Origin: an uncultured Bacteroidota bacterium
GTDB lineage: Bacteria > Bacteroidota > Bacteroidia > Flavobacteriales > Flavobacteriaceae
Assembly: GCA_913060705.1 (NCBI GenBank)
Contig: CAJXTX010000001.1
Span: forward strand, 124,001 to 188,000
Reading direction: 5' to 3'
Length of the DNA: 64,000 bases
The stretch's first letter is position 1, and the number at the start of each line of letters is the position of its first letter. Below are positions 11,033 through 20,723 of this stretch, piece after piece. The translations under genes were made by a program, and so were the position numbers. Under the pieces are notes generated by a model. It was not told where the DNA came from, did no database searches, and worked only from the letters and a program-made list of their open reading frames with translations.

Positions 11033-12307
11033 TTAGCCTGCAAATAAAGGTCTACCGCTCATCAATTCATTTACCTCTGACTTGATCTGTTTTAGTGAGG
11101 CTGTATCTTCTGGAGCCATTAGCACTCTATCGATGAGTTGAGCCACCTGGATAATTTCTGCTTCTTTGAGTCCTCTTGTAGTAATCGCAGGAGTACCGAA
11201 ACGTATACCCGAAGTAACAAAAGGAGACTTGTCATCAAAAGGAACCATGTTTTTATTCGCGGTAATATCAGCGTGTTCTAAGGCTTTTTCAGCAGCCTTT
11301 CCGGTGATGTTCTTGTTTCTTAAATCTATAAGAATCATGTGGTTATCTGTTCCTCCAGAGATAATGTTGTATCCCATTGAAGTCAAGGTATCGCTCAGTG
11401 TAGCCGCATTCTTTTTAACCTGTATGATGTAGTGCAAAAATTCATCCGTTAAAGCCTCTCCATAAGCCACAGCCTTTGCAGCAATGATATGCTCTAAAGG
11501 TCCGCCTTGATTTCCAGGAAACACTGCGAGATCCATCAGTGCAGACATCATACGTAATGATCCATCCTTCAGCTTAATACCAAATGGGTTTTCGAAATCT
11601 TTACCCATCATGATCATTCCTCCTCTCGGACCTCTAAGCGTTTTGTGTGTAGTGGTGGTAACCACATGGCAATGCGGAACGGGATCCGAAAGAACACCTT
11701 TTGCAATTAGACCAGAAGGGTGCGAAATATCTGCCATAAGCATTGCCCCTACCTTATCAGCAATAGCTCTGAATCTCTTGAAGTCTATATCTCTTGAATA
11801 CGCTGAAGCACCAGCAATAATGAGCTTTGGTGACTCCTTTACCGCAATCTTTTCAATTTCGTCGTAATCTAAGAGTCCTGTTTCTTTATCGACTCCATAA
11901 AAGGTTGCACGATACAATCTTCCTGAAAAATTGACCGGAGAACCGTGTGTCAAGTGTCCACCATGAGACAGGTCAAATCCTAATATGGTATCCCCTGGCG
12001 TAAGCAATGCGTGAAACACGGATGCATTAGCTTGTGAACCTGAATGTGGTTGCACATTCACATAATCAGCACCAAAGAGAGCCTTGGCTCTATCTATCGC
12101 GAGGGTTTCAACCTGATCAACAACTTCACATCCGCCGTAATAACGTTTAGACGGATAGCCCTCTGCATATTTATTCGTCAACACCGAACCTGCTGCCTCC
12201 ATAACACTTTCTGAAGTGAAATTCTCAGAGGCAATTAATTCTATCCCGCGGAGTTGACGTTCGTGTTCTAATTCAATTAAATCAAATAGTTGTTGATCTC
12301 TTTTCAT
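11033..12307 (-). CDS. glyA: Serine hydroxymethyltransferase
   Basis: GlyA interconverts serine plus THF with glycine plus 5,10-methylene-THF, the main source of one-carbon units and of the PanB cosubstrate. The 424-residue product has [12 protein letters not shown] near the start, [15 protein letters not shown], and the PLP-binding [14 protein letters not shown] near 230. The track start at 12370 (GTG) adds 21 residues with no counterpart in the family; ATG at 12307 ([18 protein letters not shown]) is preferred. A possible -7 box, TATTTTTA on the minus strand (12325-12332), lies 17 bases upstream of this ATG. Confidence 0.97.
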   Translation of the reverse strand: MKRDQQLFDLIELEHERQLRGIELIASENFTSESVMEAAGSVLTNKYAEGYPSKRYYGGCEVVDQVETLAIDRAKALFGADYVNVQPHSGSQANASVFHALLTPGDTILGFDLSHGGHLTHGSPVNFSGRLYRATFYGVDKETGLLDYDEIEKIAVKESPKLIIAGASAYSRDIDFKRFRAIADKVGAMLMADISHPSGLIAKGVLSDPVPHCHVVTTTTHKTLRGPRGGMIMMGKDFENPFGIKLKDGSLRMMSALMDLAVFPGNQGGPLEHIIAAKAVAYGEALTDEFLHYIIQVKKNAATLSDTLTSMGYNIISGGTDNHMILIDLRNKNITGKAAEKALEHADITANKNMVPFDDKSPFVTSGIRFGTPAITTRGLKEAEIIQVAQLIDRVLMAPEDTASLKQIKSEVNELMSGRPLFAG

Positions 12308-12398
12308 ACCATAAAATTGAGGGATAAAAATACAAACTAGCCCTAAGAATAAGGTGTCTATTTGCGACACTTATAAACATTATCATTCACGAAATCTC

Positions 12399-12411
12399 TG
12401 ACATAAAGTCA
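12399..12411. promoter_or_regulatory. TGAC-N5-GTCA palindrome upstream of clpB
   Basis: TGACATAAAGTCA, 108 bases before the clpB ATG, has the same arms and spacer as the dnaK site. It is a candidate operator. Confidence 0.4.
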
Positions 12412-12430
12412 GTAAAAACTTCACAAAACA

Positions 12431-12443
12431 TGCCATTACGGCA
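12431..12443. promoter_or_regulatory. TGCC-N5-GGCA palindrome upstream of clpB
   Basis: TGCCATTACGGCA is a second 13-base inverted repeat with a 5-base spacer. Its centre is 32 bp (about three helical turns) from the TGAC-N5-GTCA site. A tandem operator is a possibility, not a demonstrated one. Confidence 0.3.
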
Positions 12444-12504
12444 CGAATCCTCTAGATAGATAGCAATCTTCCTAAATGGGCTCGTTTTTTGACATTCTAA
12501 GAGT

Positions 12505-12518
12505 AAAAAAGTAATCAT
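12505..12518 (+). promoter_or_regulatory. clpB leader element identical to the dnaK leader
   Basis: AAAAAAGTAATCAT ends 1 base before the clpB ATG and is identical to the dnaK leader (1884-1897, minus strand). Confidence 0.5.
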
Positions 12519-12519
12519 C

Positions 12520-15093
12520 ATGTTAGATATAAACGCATTCAGTTCTAAAGTTCAAGATATTATTGGCGAGGCACATATTGTTGCCGAAAGTCACGAGCAT
12601 CCGGTTATCGACGGTATCCATTTACTTCAAGCTGCCTTAAACAAGGCTAAAGAAGAAATCGGACTCATTGTCGAGTCATCCACAGAGCGCCTGCAAAAGC
12701 TGTCCACTGCAGTTCAAGCTCAACTCAATAGTATGGGCAAGAGCAGCGGTGTACAGAAAGGGCTCAGTCAAGAAGCTGTTTCAATTCTCACAAAGGCAAT
12801 CGCTGAGGCACGTAAGGATGAAGAATCCATAGCCAATTTCAATCACTTTTTAAAGGCCCTAGTCATGAAGGAGTCGGTAGCCTCTCGCATCTTAAAGGAT
12901 GCTGGCGTAACAGAAAATAGCATTGACCATCAGAAAACACAGCAGGTTAAGTCAGACCATGTCAAAGGCCGAGAAAACCTCAATAAATATGCTAAAAACC
13001 TCAATGAACTGGCTGATAAAAACGAACTAGATCCCGTCATCGGAAGGGACGAGGAGATCAGAAGGGTCTTGCAAATCTTGTCGCGACGTTCAAAAAACAA
13101 TCCGATACTCGTGGGAGATCCTGGGGTGGGTAAAACCGCCATTGTTGAAGGCATTGCTCAACGCATTGTAAGTCAAGATGTACCTGAAAACCTAAAAGAG
13201 AAAGAAATCTACAGTCTTGACATGGGACTTTTGCTTGCAGGCGCAAAGTACAAGGGTGAATTCGAAGAGCGCCTAAAAGCTGTCGTCAAAGAAGTCACCG
13301 AGGCGGATGGTGAAATCGTGCTCTTCATAGACGAGATTCACACTTTGGTTGGAGCAGGCGGAGGATCGGGAGCTATGGACGCTGCCAATATTTTAAAACC
13401 AGCATTATCAAGAGGAGCACTTAGAACGATTGGAGCAACCACCTTAGACGAATTTCAAAAGCATTTCGAGAAAGACAAAGCGCTAGAAAGACGTTTTCAG
13501 AAGGTGACGGTCAATGAGCCAAACACTGAAAACGCCATTTCAATCTTAAGGGGATTAAAAGACAAATACGAAGCACACCATAAGGTGCGTATTAAAGACG
13601 AGGCCGTGATCAGTGCCGTGGTACTATCGGAGCGTTATATTACCTCTAGATTTTTACCCGACAAAGCCATTGATTTAATGGATGAAGCTGCATCCAAAAT
13701 TCGAATGGAAATCAATTCTAAGCCCGAAGAACTAGACGTCATGGATCGCAAGGTGATGCAATTAGAAATTGAAATTGAAGCCTTGAAAAAAGAGGACGAT
13801 ACCGATAAGTTAAAGGCACTCAATCTAGAGCTCACAGAGCTTAAAGAAGAGCGAAATAGCTTGTTCGGAAAATGGCAACAAGAACGCAGTGTTATTGACG
13901 AAATACAGAAAGTAAAGAATGAGATTGAAGCACTCTCAATCGAAGCAGAGCGAGCCGAGCGTAATGGCGATTATGCAAAAGTAGCCGAGATACGATATGG
14001 CAGCAGCAAGGCCCTTGAAGATCAGTTAAACCGTCTTGAGCAAGAGGCTCAAAAAGCGAAAAACACCTTAATCAAAGAAGAAGTTTCAAGTGATGATATC
14101 GCAGAGGTAGTTGCTAAATGGACAGGTATTCCCGTTCAAAAACTGTTGGGTTCTGAACGCCAGAAACTCTTGACCCTGGAATCTGACCTTAAGAAAAAGA
14201 TTGTCGGGCAAGACCGGGCCATCACTCTACTGGCTGACGCTATCAGACGAAGCCGCTCAGGACTTCAAGACCCGAATAGACCTATTGGTAGCTTTCTATT
14301 TTTAGGAAGTACAGGTGTAGGAAAAACCGCTTTAGCCAAGGCCATTACCCACGTCCTGTTTGATGATGAGAATGCGATGACGCGTATTGATATGAGCGAA
14401 TACAGTGAGCGCCACAGTGTAAGTAGATTAATCGGAGCTCCTCCAGGATATATCGGATACGAAGAAGGAGGTCAACTCACCGAAGCCGTTAGACGCAAGC
14501 CCTACTCCGTAGTACTTCTCGATGAAATTGAAAAGGCGCATCCTGAGATATTCAACGTTTTGCTGCAAGTCTTAGATGATGGACGCCTCACCGATTCTCA
14601 AGGAAGAATAGTGGATTTCAAGAATACCTTGATCATCATGACTAGTAATCTAGGAAGTGAGCTTTGGGCAACAATCGATCAAAACAGCGATGAACTAGAC
14701 GCTCAACTAACACGTCTAGAAGCTCAAGTAATGCAAGAGTTGAAACAACGATTGCGTCCCGAATTCTTAAATCGAATCGATGAAATCGTAAGCTTTAATC
14801 CCCTTGGAAAAAATGCTATTAGCGGCATTGTAAGTCTTCAGCTCGAAGAGGTCAAAGACAAACTCGCACAGATGAATATCACTCTCGATGCAACGCCAGA
14901 AGCATTAGAATATTTGGGGAAAAAAGGATACGATCCCGATTTTGGGGCAAGACCTATCAGACGCTTAATTCAAAAAGAAGTGATGAATGTCATTTCTAAG
15001 GATCTTATTTCGCAAAAGATTAAAGAAGGTTCTGTCCTCTTACTAGACGCCTTTGATGACAAATTAGTGGTACGCGAGCTAGATACCGATTAG
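12520..15093 (+). CDS. clpB: ATP-dependent disaggregase ClpB (Hsp100)
   Basis: An 857-residue hexameric disaggregase that works with DnaK to pull polypeptides out of aggregates. It has an N-domain (1-145), NBD1 with Walker [14 protein letters not shown] near 200 and Walker [14 protein letters not shown], a long coiled-coil middle domain (about 400-520, [20 protein letters not shown]) that marks ClpB rather than ClpA/ClpC, and NBD2 with [13 protein letters not shown] near 605 and [12 protein letters not shown]. The C-terminal D2-small domain ([18 protein letters not shown]) is complete. No TAnnTTTG box was found upstream. The TetR gene follows. Confidence 0.97.
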   Translation: MLDINAFSSKVQDIIGEAHIVAESHEHPVIDGIHLLQAALNKAKEEIGLIVESSTERLQKLSTAVQAQLNSMGKSSGVQKGLSQEAVSILTKAIAEARKDEESIANFNHFLKALVMKESVASRILKDAGVTENSIDHQKTQQVKSDHVKGRENLNKYAKNLNELADKNELDPVIGRDEEIRRVLQILSRRSKNNPILVGDPGVGKTAIVEGIAQRIVSQDVPENLKEKEIYSLDMGLLLAGAKYKGEFEERLKAVVKEVTEADGEIVLFIDEIHTLVGAGGGSGAMDAANILKPALSRGALRTIGATTLDEFQKHFEKDKALERRFQKVTVNEPNTENAISILRGLKDKYEAHHKVRIKDEAVISAVVLSERYITSRFLPDKAIDLMDEAASKIRMEINSKPEELDVMDRKVMQLEIEIEALKKEDDTDKLKALNLELTELKEERNSLFGKWQQERSVIDEIQKVKNEIEALSIEAERAERNGDYAKVAEIRYGSSKALEDQLNRLEQEAQKAKNTLIKEEVSSDDIAEVVAKWTGIPVQKLLGSERQKLLTLESDLKKKIVGQDRAITLLADAIRRSRSGLQDPNRPIGSFLFLGSTGVGKTALAKAITHVLFDDENAMTRIDMSEYSERHSVSRLIGAPPGYIGYEEGGQLTEAVRRKPYSVVLLDEIEKAHPEIFNVLLQVLDDGRLTDSQGRIVDFKNTLIIMTSNLGSELWATIDQNSDELDAQLTRLEAQVMQELKQRLRPEFLNRIDEIVSFNPLGKNAISGIVSLQLEEVKDKLAQMNITLDATPEALEYLGKKGYDPDFGARPIRRLIQKEVMNVISKDLISQKIKEGSVLLLDAFDDKLVVRELDTD

Positions 15094-15125
15094 TATTATG
15101 TAATTTAGCCTTGAACTTTGAAAAA

Positions 15126-15719
15126 ATGAAAAGGCTTAAAAATACAAGACTTTTTATCATAGAAACCTCAGCCGTGCTTTTTGTTAAGCACGGTTTTGAG
15201 GCTACCTCTTTGAGCATGATTACCAAGGCAACAGGATTGACAAAAGGAGCGATCTATGGTAACTTCACTGACAAGGCCGATCTCGGACTTGCTTGTTTTG
15301 AATACAGCTTTAGCGCCATTGAAGAGAATATTAAAGACGCATTACAACGTGAAGGTAATAACAGAGGAAAGATGCGTGCCTTCTTTGATTTCTATCGTTC
15401 TTACCCCAATATTATTGATAAATGGGGCTCTTGCCCATTAGTAAGCTTTGGAATCCACAGCACCTATAATTCTCCTCAACTTTTAGAAAAAGTAAATGAA
15501 GCCGTTCATCGTATCGAGGCTTACCTAACCGAGGTCCTAAAGGCGGGTGTTAGCACCAATGAGTTCTATTTAGGAATTCCTGAATCAGTCTTTGCAAAAC
15601 AACTATTCGCGTTAATGCAAGGCGGTGTAAGTCAGTCACTTATAACCAATGACATGAAGTATTTAAAGAATACCGCTTCTTACCTGGAATACCTGTTTGA
15701 AAGCGCCTCAAAAAATTAG
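15126..15719 (+). CDS. TetR/AcrR-family transcriptional regulator
   Basis: A 197-residue repressor-type protein. The N-terminal helix-turn-helix is clear (FVKHGFEATSLSMITKATGLTKGAIYGNFTDK), and the rest is an all-helical ligand/dimer domain with no assignable ligand. ATG at 15126 (MKRLKNTRLFI) is preferred to the TTG at 15111. A TAATTTAG box at 15101-15108 would start transcription near 15113, downstream of that TTG. It lies 32 bases after clpB and 9 before smpB. Its targets are unknown; local control of this short operon is possible. Confidence 0.88.
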   Translation: MKRLKNTRLFIIETSAVLFVKHGFEATSLSMITKATGLTKGAIYGNFTDKADLGLACFEYSFSAIEENIKDALQREGNNRGKMRAFFDFYRSYPNIIDKWGSCPLVSFGIHSTYNSPQLLEKVNEAVHRIEAYLTEVLKAGVSTNEFYLGIPESVFAKQLFALMQGGVSQSLITNDMKYLKNTASYLEYLFESASKN

Positions 15720-15728
15720 GGTTTTGTC

Positions 15729-16193
15729 ATGAAAACAGCGGTTTCTATAAAGAATAAAAGGGCACGGTTTGATTATGAATTAATCGAAACGTATACAGCA
15801 GGGATCGTTTTAGCTGGGACTGAAATTAAATCGATCCGAGCAAGTAAGGCCCGGATTACAGATAGCTTCTGCGAGTTCAACGACAACGGTGAATTGTTTA
15901 TCATCAATATGCACATCGATCCGTATGCCAATGGCGGATATGTCAACCACTTACCCAAAGCATCTCGAAAATTACTGCTGCAGAAACGAGAATTGCGCAA
16001 ACTTGAAAAAGAGGTCTCGCAAAAAGGAATGGCTATTGTTCCGTTGAGTCTATTTATTAATCAAAGCGGACGTGCAAAAATTGAAATTGCCCTCGCAAAA
16101 GGAAAGAAAAACTACGATAAGCGAGAAACACTTAAAGACCGCGAAAACCAACGTGATCTAGATCGAGTTAAAAAACAACACAACACAAGATGA
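15729..16193 (+). CDS. smpB: SsrA-binding protein SmpB
   Basis: SmpB carries tmRNA into stalled ribosomes for trans-translation. The 154-residue length is typical. Motifs: [29 protein letters not shown] at 8-36, [31 protein letters not shown] near 80, and a basic C-terminal tail ([13 protein letters not shown]). No tmRNA gene was seen in the window. The stop codon abuts that of the convergent pcm with no base between them. Confidence 0.97.
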   Translation: MKTAVSIKNKRARFDYELIETYTAGIVLAGTEIKSIRASKARITDSFCEFNDNGELFIINMHIDPYANGGYVNHLPKASRKLLLQKRELRKLEKEVSQKGMAIVPLSLFINQSGRAKIEIALAKGKKNYDKRETLKDRENQRDLDRVKKQHNTR

Positions 16194-16853
16194 TTAGCGT
16201 TTAACACCTTCGGTGCTATTGAGGAGTGGTACAAATTGAAAATCTCCGTAAACCGTTTTGTGAAACTCTTTACTCCCTTTTCGTTCAATAACAGTCATTT
16301 TTTGTTGCTCTTCCCCAACAGGAATAACGAGGATTCCGCCAATTTTTAATTGAGCCAAGAGCGCTTTAGGTACCTCTTTCGCCCCTGCAGTTACTACAAT
16401 CCGGTCAAATGGAGCAAACTCGGGCAACCCCTTATATCCATCCGCATAACGGATGAGCTTAGGCTTCCACCTAAAGGTGCTAAAGAACACTTCGGCTTTT
16501 CTAAAAAGTTCCAATTGGCGTTCAATCGAATATACCTCAGCCTTTAAAAAACTCAAGATTGCAGTTTGGTACCCACTACCCGTTCCTATTTCAAGGACCT
16601 TCATCTTCGGCTGCAGCTCTAGTAATTCAGTCTGAAAAGCAACGGTATATGGATGTGAAATGGTCTGCTCTGCGCCGATTGGAAAGGCGCGATCTTCGTA
16701 AGCGTACGCCTCAAGCGTTTTGTCTAAAAATAGATGTCTGGGTACGGTTCGTATGGCCTCCAAAACTCCCTCATTGTGAATCCCCCTGGCCTCTAATTGA
16801 GTTGCCAATAGATTTCTTAACCCACTATGCTTTAAACTATCTTTTCGCACCAC
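16194..16853 (-). CDS. pcm: Protein-L-isoaspartate O-methyltransferase
   Basis: A 219-residue SAM-dependent enzyme that methylates isoaspartyl residues so that damaged proteins can be repaired. It has the family region AFPIGAEQTISHPYTVAFQTELL near 55-78, the SAM motif LEIGTGSGYQTAIL near 85, and late motifs FDRIVVTAGAKEVP and LKIGGILVIPVG. It begins with GTG at 16853 or the adjacent GTG at 16850; no ATG lies between these codons and the conserved region. It ends flush against smpB. Confidence 0.92.
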   Translation of the reverse strand: MVRKDSLKHSGLRNLLATQLEARGIHNEGVLEAIRTVPRHLFLDKTLEAYAYEDRAFPIGAEQTISHPYTVAFQTELLELQPKMKVLEIGTGSGYQTAILSFLKAEVYSIERQLELFRKAEVFFSTFRWKPKLIRYADGYKGLPEFAPFDRIVVTAGAKEVPKALLAQLKIGGILVIPVGEEQQKMTVIERKGSKEFHKTVYGDFQFVPLLNSTEGVKR

Positions 16854-16887
16854 GCTATTTTCACGCCTAAAATAAAGCGCTTCTACG

Positions 16888-16895
16888 TAAATTTG
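16888..16895 (+). promoter_or_regulatory. -7 box TAAATTTG for the Gfo/Idh/MocA operon
   Basis: Exact TAnnTTTG match, 16 bases before the ATG at 16912. It overlaps a 10-bp perfect palindrome, TTTGATCAAA (16892-16901). Confidence 0.6.
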
Positions 16896-16911
16896 ATCAA
16901 AATAGTGAACT

Positions 16912-17886
16912 ATGATTCGTGCAGGAGTTTTTGGAGCAGGCCATCTTGGAAAAATTCACCTTAAACTACTACAGGCGTCTCCCCATTTTGAGCTCATTGG
17001 ATTTTTCGACCCTGACCAGTCTCATGCACAGCAACTTCAGAATGAATTAGGATACGTTTCCTTTTCGAAATCGGGTGATTTATTAGATGCTATTGAAGCT
17101 GCTTTTGTAATCACCCCTACCCCTTTTCATTTTGATCTGACCAAATCAGCACTGCATAAAAACAAACACGTTTTCGTTGAAAAACCCATTTGCGAGACCA
17201 TTGAAGAAGCTCAAGAAATGGTTCGATTGGCTCAAGAAAAACAACGCGTCGGTCAGGTGGGCCATGTGGAGCGCTTTAATCCGGCCTTTTTAGCAGCACT
17301 TCCGCATCTAGACCAACCCAAATTTATCGAGGTACACCGCCTCGCAGAGTTTAACCCTAGAGGAACAGATGTCTCTGTAATTCTTGATCTTATGATACAC
17401 GACATTGATCTCGTGCTTCAATGTTCAAAGGCTGCAATCAAGAAGGTAGATGCCAATGGAGCGGCGGTTATTAGCAATTCCGTTGATATTGCAACGGCAC
17501 GTATCGAATTCGAAGACGGCTGTGTGGCTAATCTTACCGCAAGTCGAATATCTCTTAAAAACATGAGAAGGCTAAGATGTTTTCAAAAAGATGCTTACAT
17601 CACAATAGATTTACTCGAAAAGAAAACTGAGCTCGTTCGTATGAAAGAGGCCCCCTCAAACCCAGAGCCCTTTGATATGATACTCTCAACAGCGGAGGGT
17701 GTTAAGAAACAAATCTATTTTGAAAATCCTCCTGTGACTCCTACAAATGCCATCGAAGAAGAACACAACAATTTTGCAGAGGCCATACGAACAAATCAAC
17801 ATCCGCGTGTCACCTTTAAGGATGGTCTTAAAGCCTTAGAAGTTGCTCAAGAAATCATAGAGCAGCTAGAAGCTAAAACGCTATGA
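16912..17886 (+). CDS. Gfo/Idh/MocA-family oxidoreductase
   Basis: A 324-residue NAD(P)-dependent dehydrogenase. The N-terminal Rossmann motif is VFGAGHLGKIHLKLL at about 5-19. The family EKP motif is present as HVFVEKPICETIEEAQEMV near 93, followed by GQVGHVERFNPAF near 118 and the substrate-domain segment LDLMIHDIDLVLQ near 160. The substrate is unknown; family members act on sugars, inositol or biliverdin. It heads a five-gene plus-strand operon: its stop overlaps the next start in ATGA. Confidence 0.92.
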   Translation: MIRAGVFGAGHLGKIHLKLLQASPHFELIGFFDPDQSHAQQLQNELGYVSFSKSGDLLDAIEAAFVITPTPFHFDLTKSALHKNKHVFVEKPICETIEEAQEMVRLAQEKQRVGQVGHVERFNPAFLAALPHLDQPKFIEVHRLAEFNPRGTDVSVILDLMIHDIDLVLQCSKAAIKKVDANGAAVISNSVDIATARIEFEDGCVANLTASRISLKNMRRLRCFQKDAYITIDLLEKKTELVRMKEAPSNPEPFDMILSTAEGVKKQIYFENPPVTPTNAIEEEHNNFAEAIRTNQHPRVTFKDGLKALEVAQEIIEQLEAKTL

Positions 17887-18992
17887 CTTTACTAAAAGCC
17901 TTTAAAGGGTGGGTTTCGGCTGCTGAATCCTCAGAAAAGGTACCCATAAAGCATATCGATACGTACTCAAAAGAGGATATTGAATCTGTTCTAACTTCAA
18001 ATGAGCAGTCTTTCTTTAAGGTGTTAGAACCTAGCTTATTTGGATGCGATCAAATTGATCTTCAAGAACGATTTGCGTTAGTCAGAGAACGATTGCTAGA
18101 ACAATTATCCACCGCTACATACCAAAGGTTTAACACCAACTCATTGTGGATCTATCGCGTATCAAGCACTCATCATTCCGCAACTGGTGTTGTTGGTGTA
18201 ACCCCAATTGAAGCCTATATCGAACGTCGGATAAAGCGCCATGAAGAAACCCAGAGATCAAGAAGAAACAACCTCTCTTTATACCTAGAGGAAGTGGGCA
18301 TTCATGCTGACCCCGTGGTTTTGTCCTTTGAAAATCAACAGCAAAAATTTCAGTCTTTAGTCGAGGGTTATGCAGGTGAAACAAAACCGACTATTGCGCT
18401 AAACATTCACCGTGAACGTCATGAGTTATGGCAACTATCAGACCCTCTTATTGTAGATCAAATTTCAACGCTGATTAACGCGAATCACACACTCTATTTA
18501 ATCGACGGACACCACCGGATAGAATCGGTCTTACATTATTCACAACGACAGCAAACTGCAAGTACTGATTCACCCCCTGCTCACTTTTTGAGTTTTCTAA
18601 TACCTGAGAATGAACTCAACATTAAGGCACCCGTTGATACTTATATCTTAAACCTCTCCAATGAAGAATGCATACTATTTTTACAGCATCACCTATCACT
18701 AACAAAAGCAGCAGAAGTAGACGAGAGTACTGACCAAATACTTTTAGCAGAAATTCCCTATAATTTTAGACTTAAACCTTCTTCGAGTCTACCAGATTTA
18801 AAGGTCGACCTAAAAGCCCATGTGAGTCATAAAAAAACCGACGACAATAAGACTACCCTCACATTAAAGCCCAAGAAATACACCGTTAAAGAGCTCAAAC
18901 GAGCGGCAGATTTCAATGAACCGCTTACACCTAAGTCGACGTATATTGAACCTAAACTATTAACCGGTCTAATTCTTTACCCCATCACATGA
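17883..18992 (+). CDS. DUF1015-family protein
   Basis: A 369-residue cytoplasmic protein of the uncharacterised DUF1015 family. The hallmark is TLYLIDGHHRIESVLHYSQ near 200, equivalent to the family's I-A-D-G-H-H-R segment; IERRIKRHEETQRSRR near 110 is also typical. From memory, other DUF1015 members are somewhat longer (around 400 residues) and often lie beside serine biosynthesis genes; here serB-serA is 38 kb away. It overlaps both neighbours by 4 bases, so it is translationally coupled within the operon. Function unknown. Confidence 0.82.
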   Translation: MTLLKAFKGWVSAAESSEKVPIKHIDTYSKEDIESVLTSNEQSFFKVLEPSLFGCDQIDLQERFALVRERLLEQLSTATYQRFNTNSLWIYRVSSTHHSATGVVGVTPIEAYIERRIKRHEETQRSRRNNLSLYLEEVGIHADPVVLSFENQQQKFQSLVEGYAGETKPTIALNIHRERHELWQLSDPLIVDQISTLINANHTLYLIDGHHRIESVLHYSQRQQTASTDSPPAHFLSFLIPENELNIKAPVDTYILNLSNEECILFLQHHLSLTKAAEVDESTDQILLAEIPYNFRLKPSSSLPDLKVDLKAHVSHKKTDDNKTTLTLKPKKYTVKELKRAADFNEPLTPKSTYIEPKLLTGLILYPIT

Positions 18993-19633
18993 GCGTAACT
19001 CAACAACTCATAGCGCTAAAAACCAACCTGCCTCAATCTGTAACACTCGTTGCAGTTTCTAAAACCAAGCCTAACGGCCTTATTTTGGAAGCCTATGAAT
19101 CGGGGCATCGAGATTTTGGAGAAAACAAGGTTCAGGAACTAACAAGTAAACACGAGCAACTACCCAAGGACATCCGATGGCATATGATTGGTCATCTTCA
19201 GCGAAACAAGGTAAAATACATTGTTCCCTTCGTGCACCTCATTCACTCTGTAGATTCGAAACGGCTGTTAGACGAAATTCAAAAACAAGCGCAAAAAATC
19301 AATAAGCGGGTCGCTGTTTTGCTACAAATACATATTGCAAAAGAAACTTCTAAGTTTGGACTAGACGAAGAGGAATTAGAAGCTTTATTGGAACAAAAGG
19401 AACACTATAGCCACATCGACTTCAAGGGTTTGATGGGGATGGCCACCTTCACTGACGATAGTGCCATAATTCAAAGTGAGTTCAACACTATAAAAACCCT
19501 ATTCGACAAGCACCTACACTCATGGGAAAAAGACCCCGTTCTATCGATTGGAATGAGTTCTGATTATCAGATTGCCATAGCGTGCGGAAGTAACATGGTC
19601 CGCATAGGAAGTGCTATTTTTGGACATCGCTAA
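18989..19633 (+). CDS. YggS-type PLP homeostasis protein
   Basis: A 214-residue alanine-racemase-like barrel that binds PLP and helps maintain B6 and amino-acid balance, with no known catalytic turnover. The PLP Lys is in TLVAVSKTKP near residue 25; DFGENKVQEL, WHMIGHLQRNKVKYI, SVDSKRLLDEI and GLMGMATFTDD follow, with the phosphate-binding SIGMSSDYQIAIACGSNMVRIGSAIFG at the C-terminus. It overlaps DUF1015 by 4 bases. Confidence 0.95.
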   Translation: MSVTQQLIALKTNLPQSVTLVAVSKTKPNGLILEAYESGHRDFGENKVQELTSKHEQLPKDIRWHMIGHLQRNKVKYIVPFVHLIHSVDSKRLLDEIQKQAQKINKRVAVLLQIHIAKETSKFGLDEEELEALLEQKEHYSHIDFKGLMGMATFTDDSAIIQSEFNTIKTLFDKHLHSWEKDPVLSIGMSSDYQIAIACGSNMVRIGSAIFGHR

Positions 19634-19646
19634 ACCGCCCACTCGA

Positions 19647-20723
19647 GTGACATATGCTATAATCGACATTGAGAGCACTGGAGGTAAAATTGAGGAAGAG
19701 GCCATCATAGATATTGCCATCCTTCGATTTGACGGTCACCGTGTTGTCGATCAGTTCCACAGCCTTGTCAACCCAGAGCGCGAAATCCAACCCTTTGTGA
19801 CCTCCTTAACTGGAATCACTCCTAAAATGGTCCAAACCGCACCCAAATTTTATGAATTAGCGAAACGAATCGTTGAGATTACCAATGATGCCGTTCTTGT
19901 TGCGCACAACACTCAATTCGATTACCGTATTCTTAAAGAAGAGTTTCAACGTTTAGGTTTCGACTTCAAATCAGCCACCTTGTGCACCGTCGAGTTGGCA
20001 CAACGCCTCTTAAAAGACCAAGAGAGCTTTAAATTAGACAAGTTGGCAAAGGCTTTGGGCATACCTATCAGTAATCGCCATCGTGCTCTAGGTGATGCCG
20101 AAGCGACACTGTCTCTATTGAAGATACTGCGAGAAAAAGACCCCCTAAGTGAGGCTGAGAGACTGATCACAAAAACCATCAAGGAATCTGACACTCTGCC
20201 TTCGCATCTTGAAATGGTGCGCTCAGCACCTGATGTACCCGGGGTATTGCAACTCTATGGAAAGAAAGACAAGCTTGTTTATTGCGCCTATACCTCTTCT
20301 ATTAAAAACACCGTTGAAACCCTGTTGTCTGCCGCTAATTATTCGAAAAAGCCATTGTTTAGATCTGTAAAAAGGCTCACCTATGAAGAGTGTCCGAGTA
20401 AACTTCTAGGTCTAATTAAAACGTATCACTACCAAAAGACCCAGAGACCCCTCATCCGATTCACTATTAAAGAAAGAGAAGAGATTGGCTCTTACAACGG
20501 TCTAAGCGGATTGATCGTTGATAAGGGGCGAACGGAAGGGGAAACCGCTTTAATGAAAGTCTCAGAAGGGGTTCTGATTGCCTATGGGTATACAGACTTG
20601 AATTTTCAGTCTACCAAAGCATCTGTTATAGAACATAGACTTACCAAAGTTCCAAACGATCCTTTCTTTATGAGTATCATCGCTTTTCAACTGAATCAAA
20701 ATTCATACAAGATCATTGAGTAG
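19647..20723 (+). CDS. DEDDh 3'-5' exonuclease with decayed GIY-YIG-like domain
   Basis: Residues 1-165 form a DnaQ-like exonuclease: YAIIDIESTGG (Exo I), LVAHNTQFDYRIL (Exo II) and HRALGDAEATLSLL (Exo III, DEDDh). Residues from about 195 resemble the UvrC-type GIY-YIG module, but GIY reads VLQ, YIG reads YCA, and the usual Arg and Glu are replaced. The last 70 residues resemble the C-terminus of longer two-domain Bacteroidetes homologues (about 450 residues by memory). GTG at 19647 (MTYAIIDIESTGG) is preferred; the track GTG at 19611 would overlap yggS and add 12 residues. A repair or replication role is inferred from the exonuclease fold. Confidence 0.85.
   Translation: MTYAIIDIESTGGKIEEEAIIDIAILRFDGHRVVDQFHSLVNPEREIQPFVTSLTGITPKMVQTAPKFYELAKRIVEITNDAVLVAHNTQFDYRILKEEFQRLGFDFKSATLCTVELAQRLLKDQESFKLDKLAKALGIPISNRHRALGDAEATLSLLKILREKDPLSEAERLITKTIKESDTLPSHLEMVRSAPDVPGVLQLYGKKDKLVYCAYTSSIKNTVETLLSAANYSKKPLFRSVKRLTYEECPSKLLGLIKTYHYQKTQRPLIRFTIKEREEIGSYNGLSGLIVDKGRTEGETALMKVSEGVLIAYGYTDLNFQSTKASVIEHRLTKVPNDPFFMSIIAFQLNQNSYKIIE

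Noticed and set aside
19611-19646. GTG start at 19611 for the exonuclease
   Set aside because: It adds 12 residues without family counterpart and overlaps yggS; GTG at 19647 gives the usual N-terminus directly before the Exo I motif.
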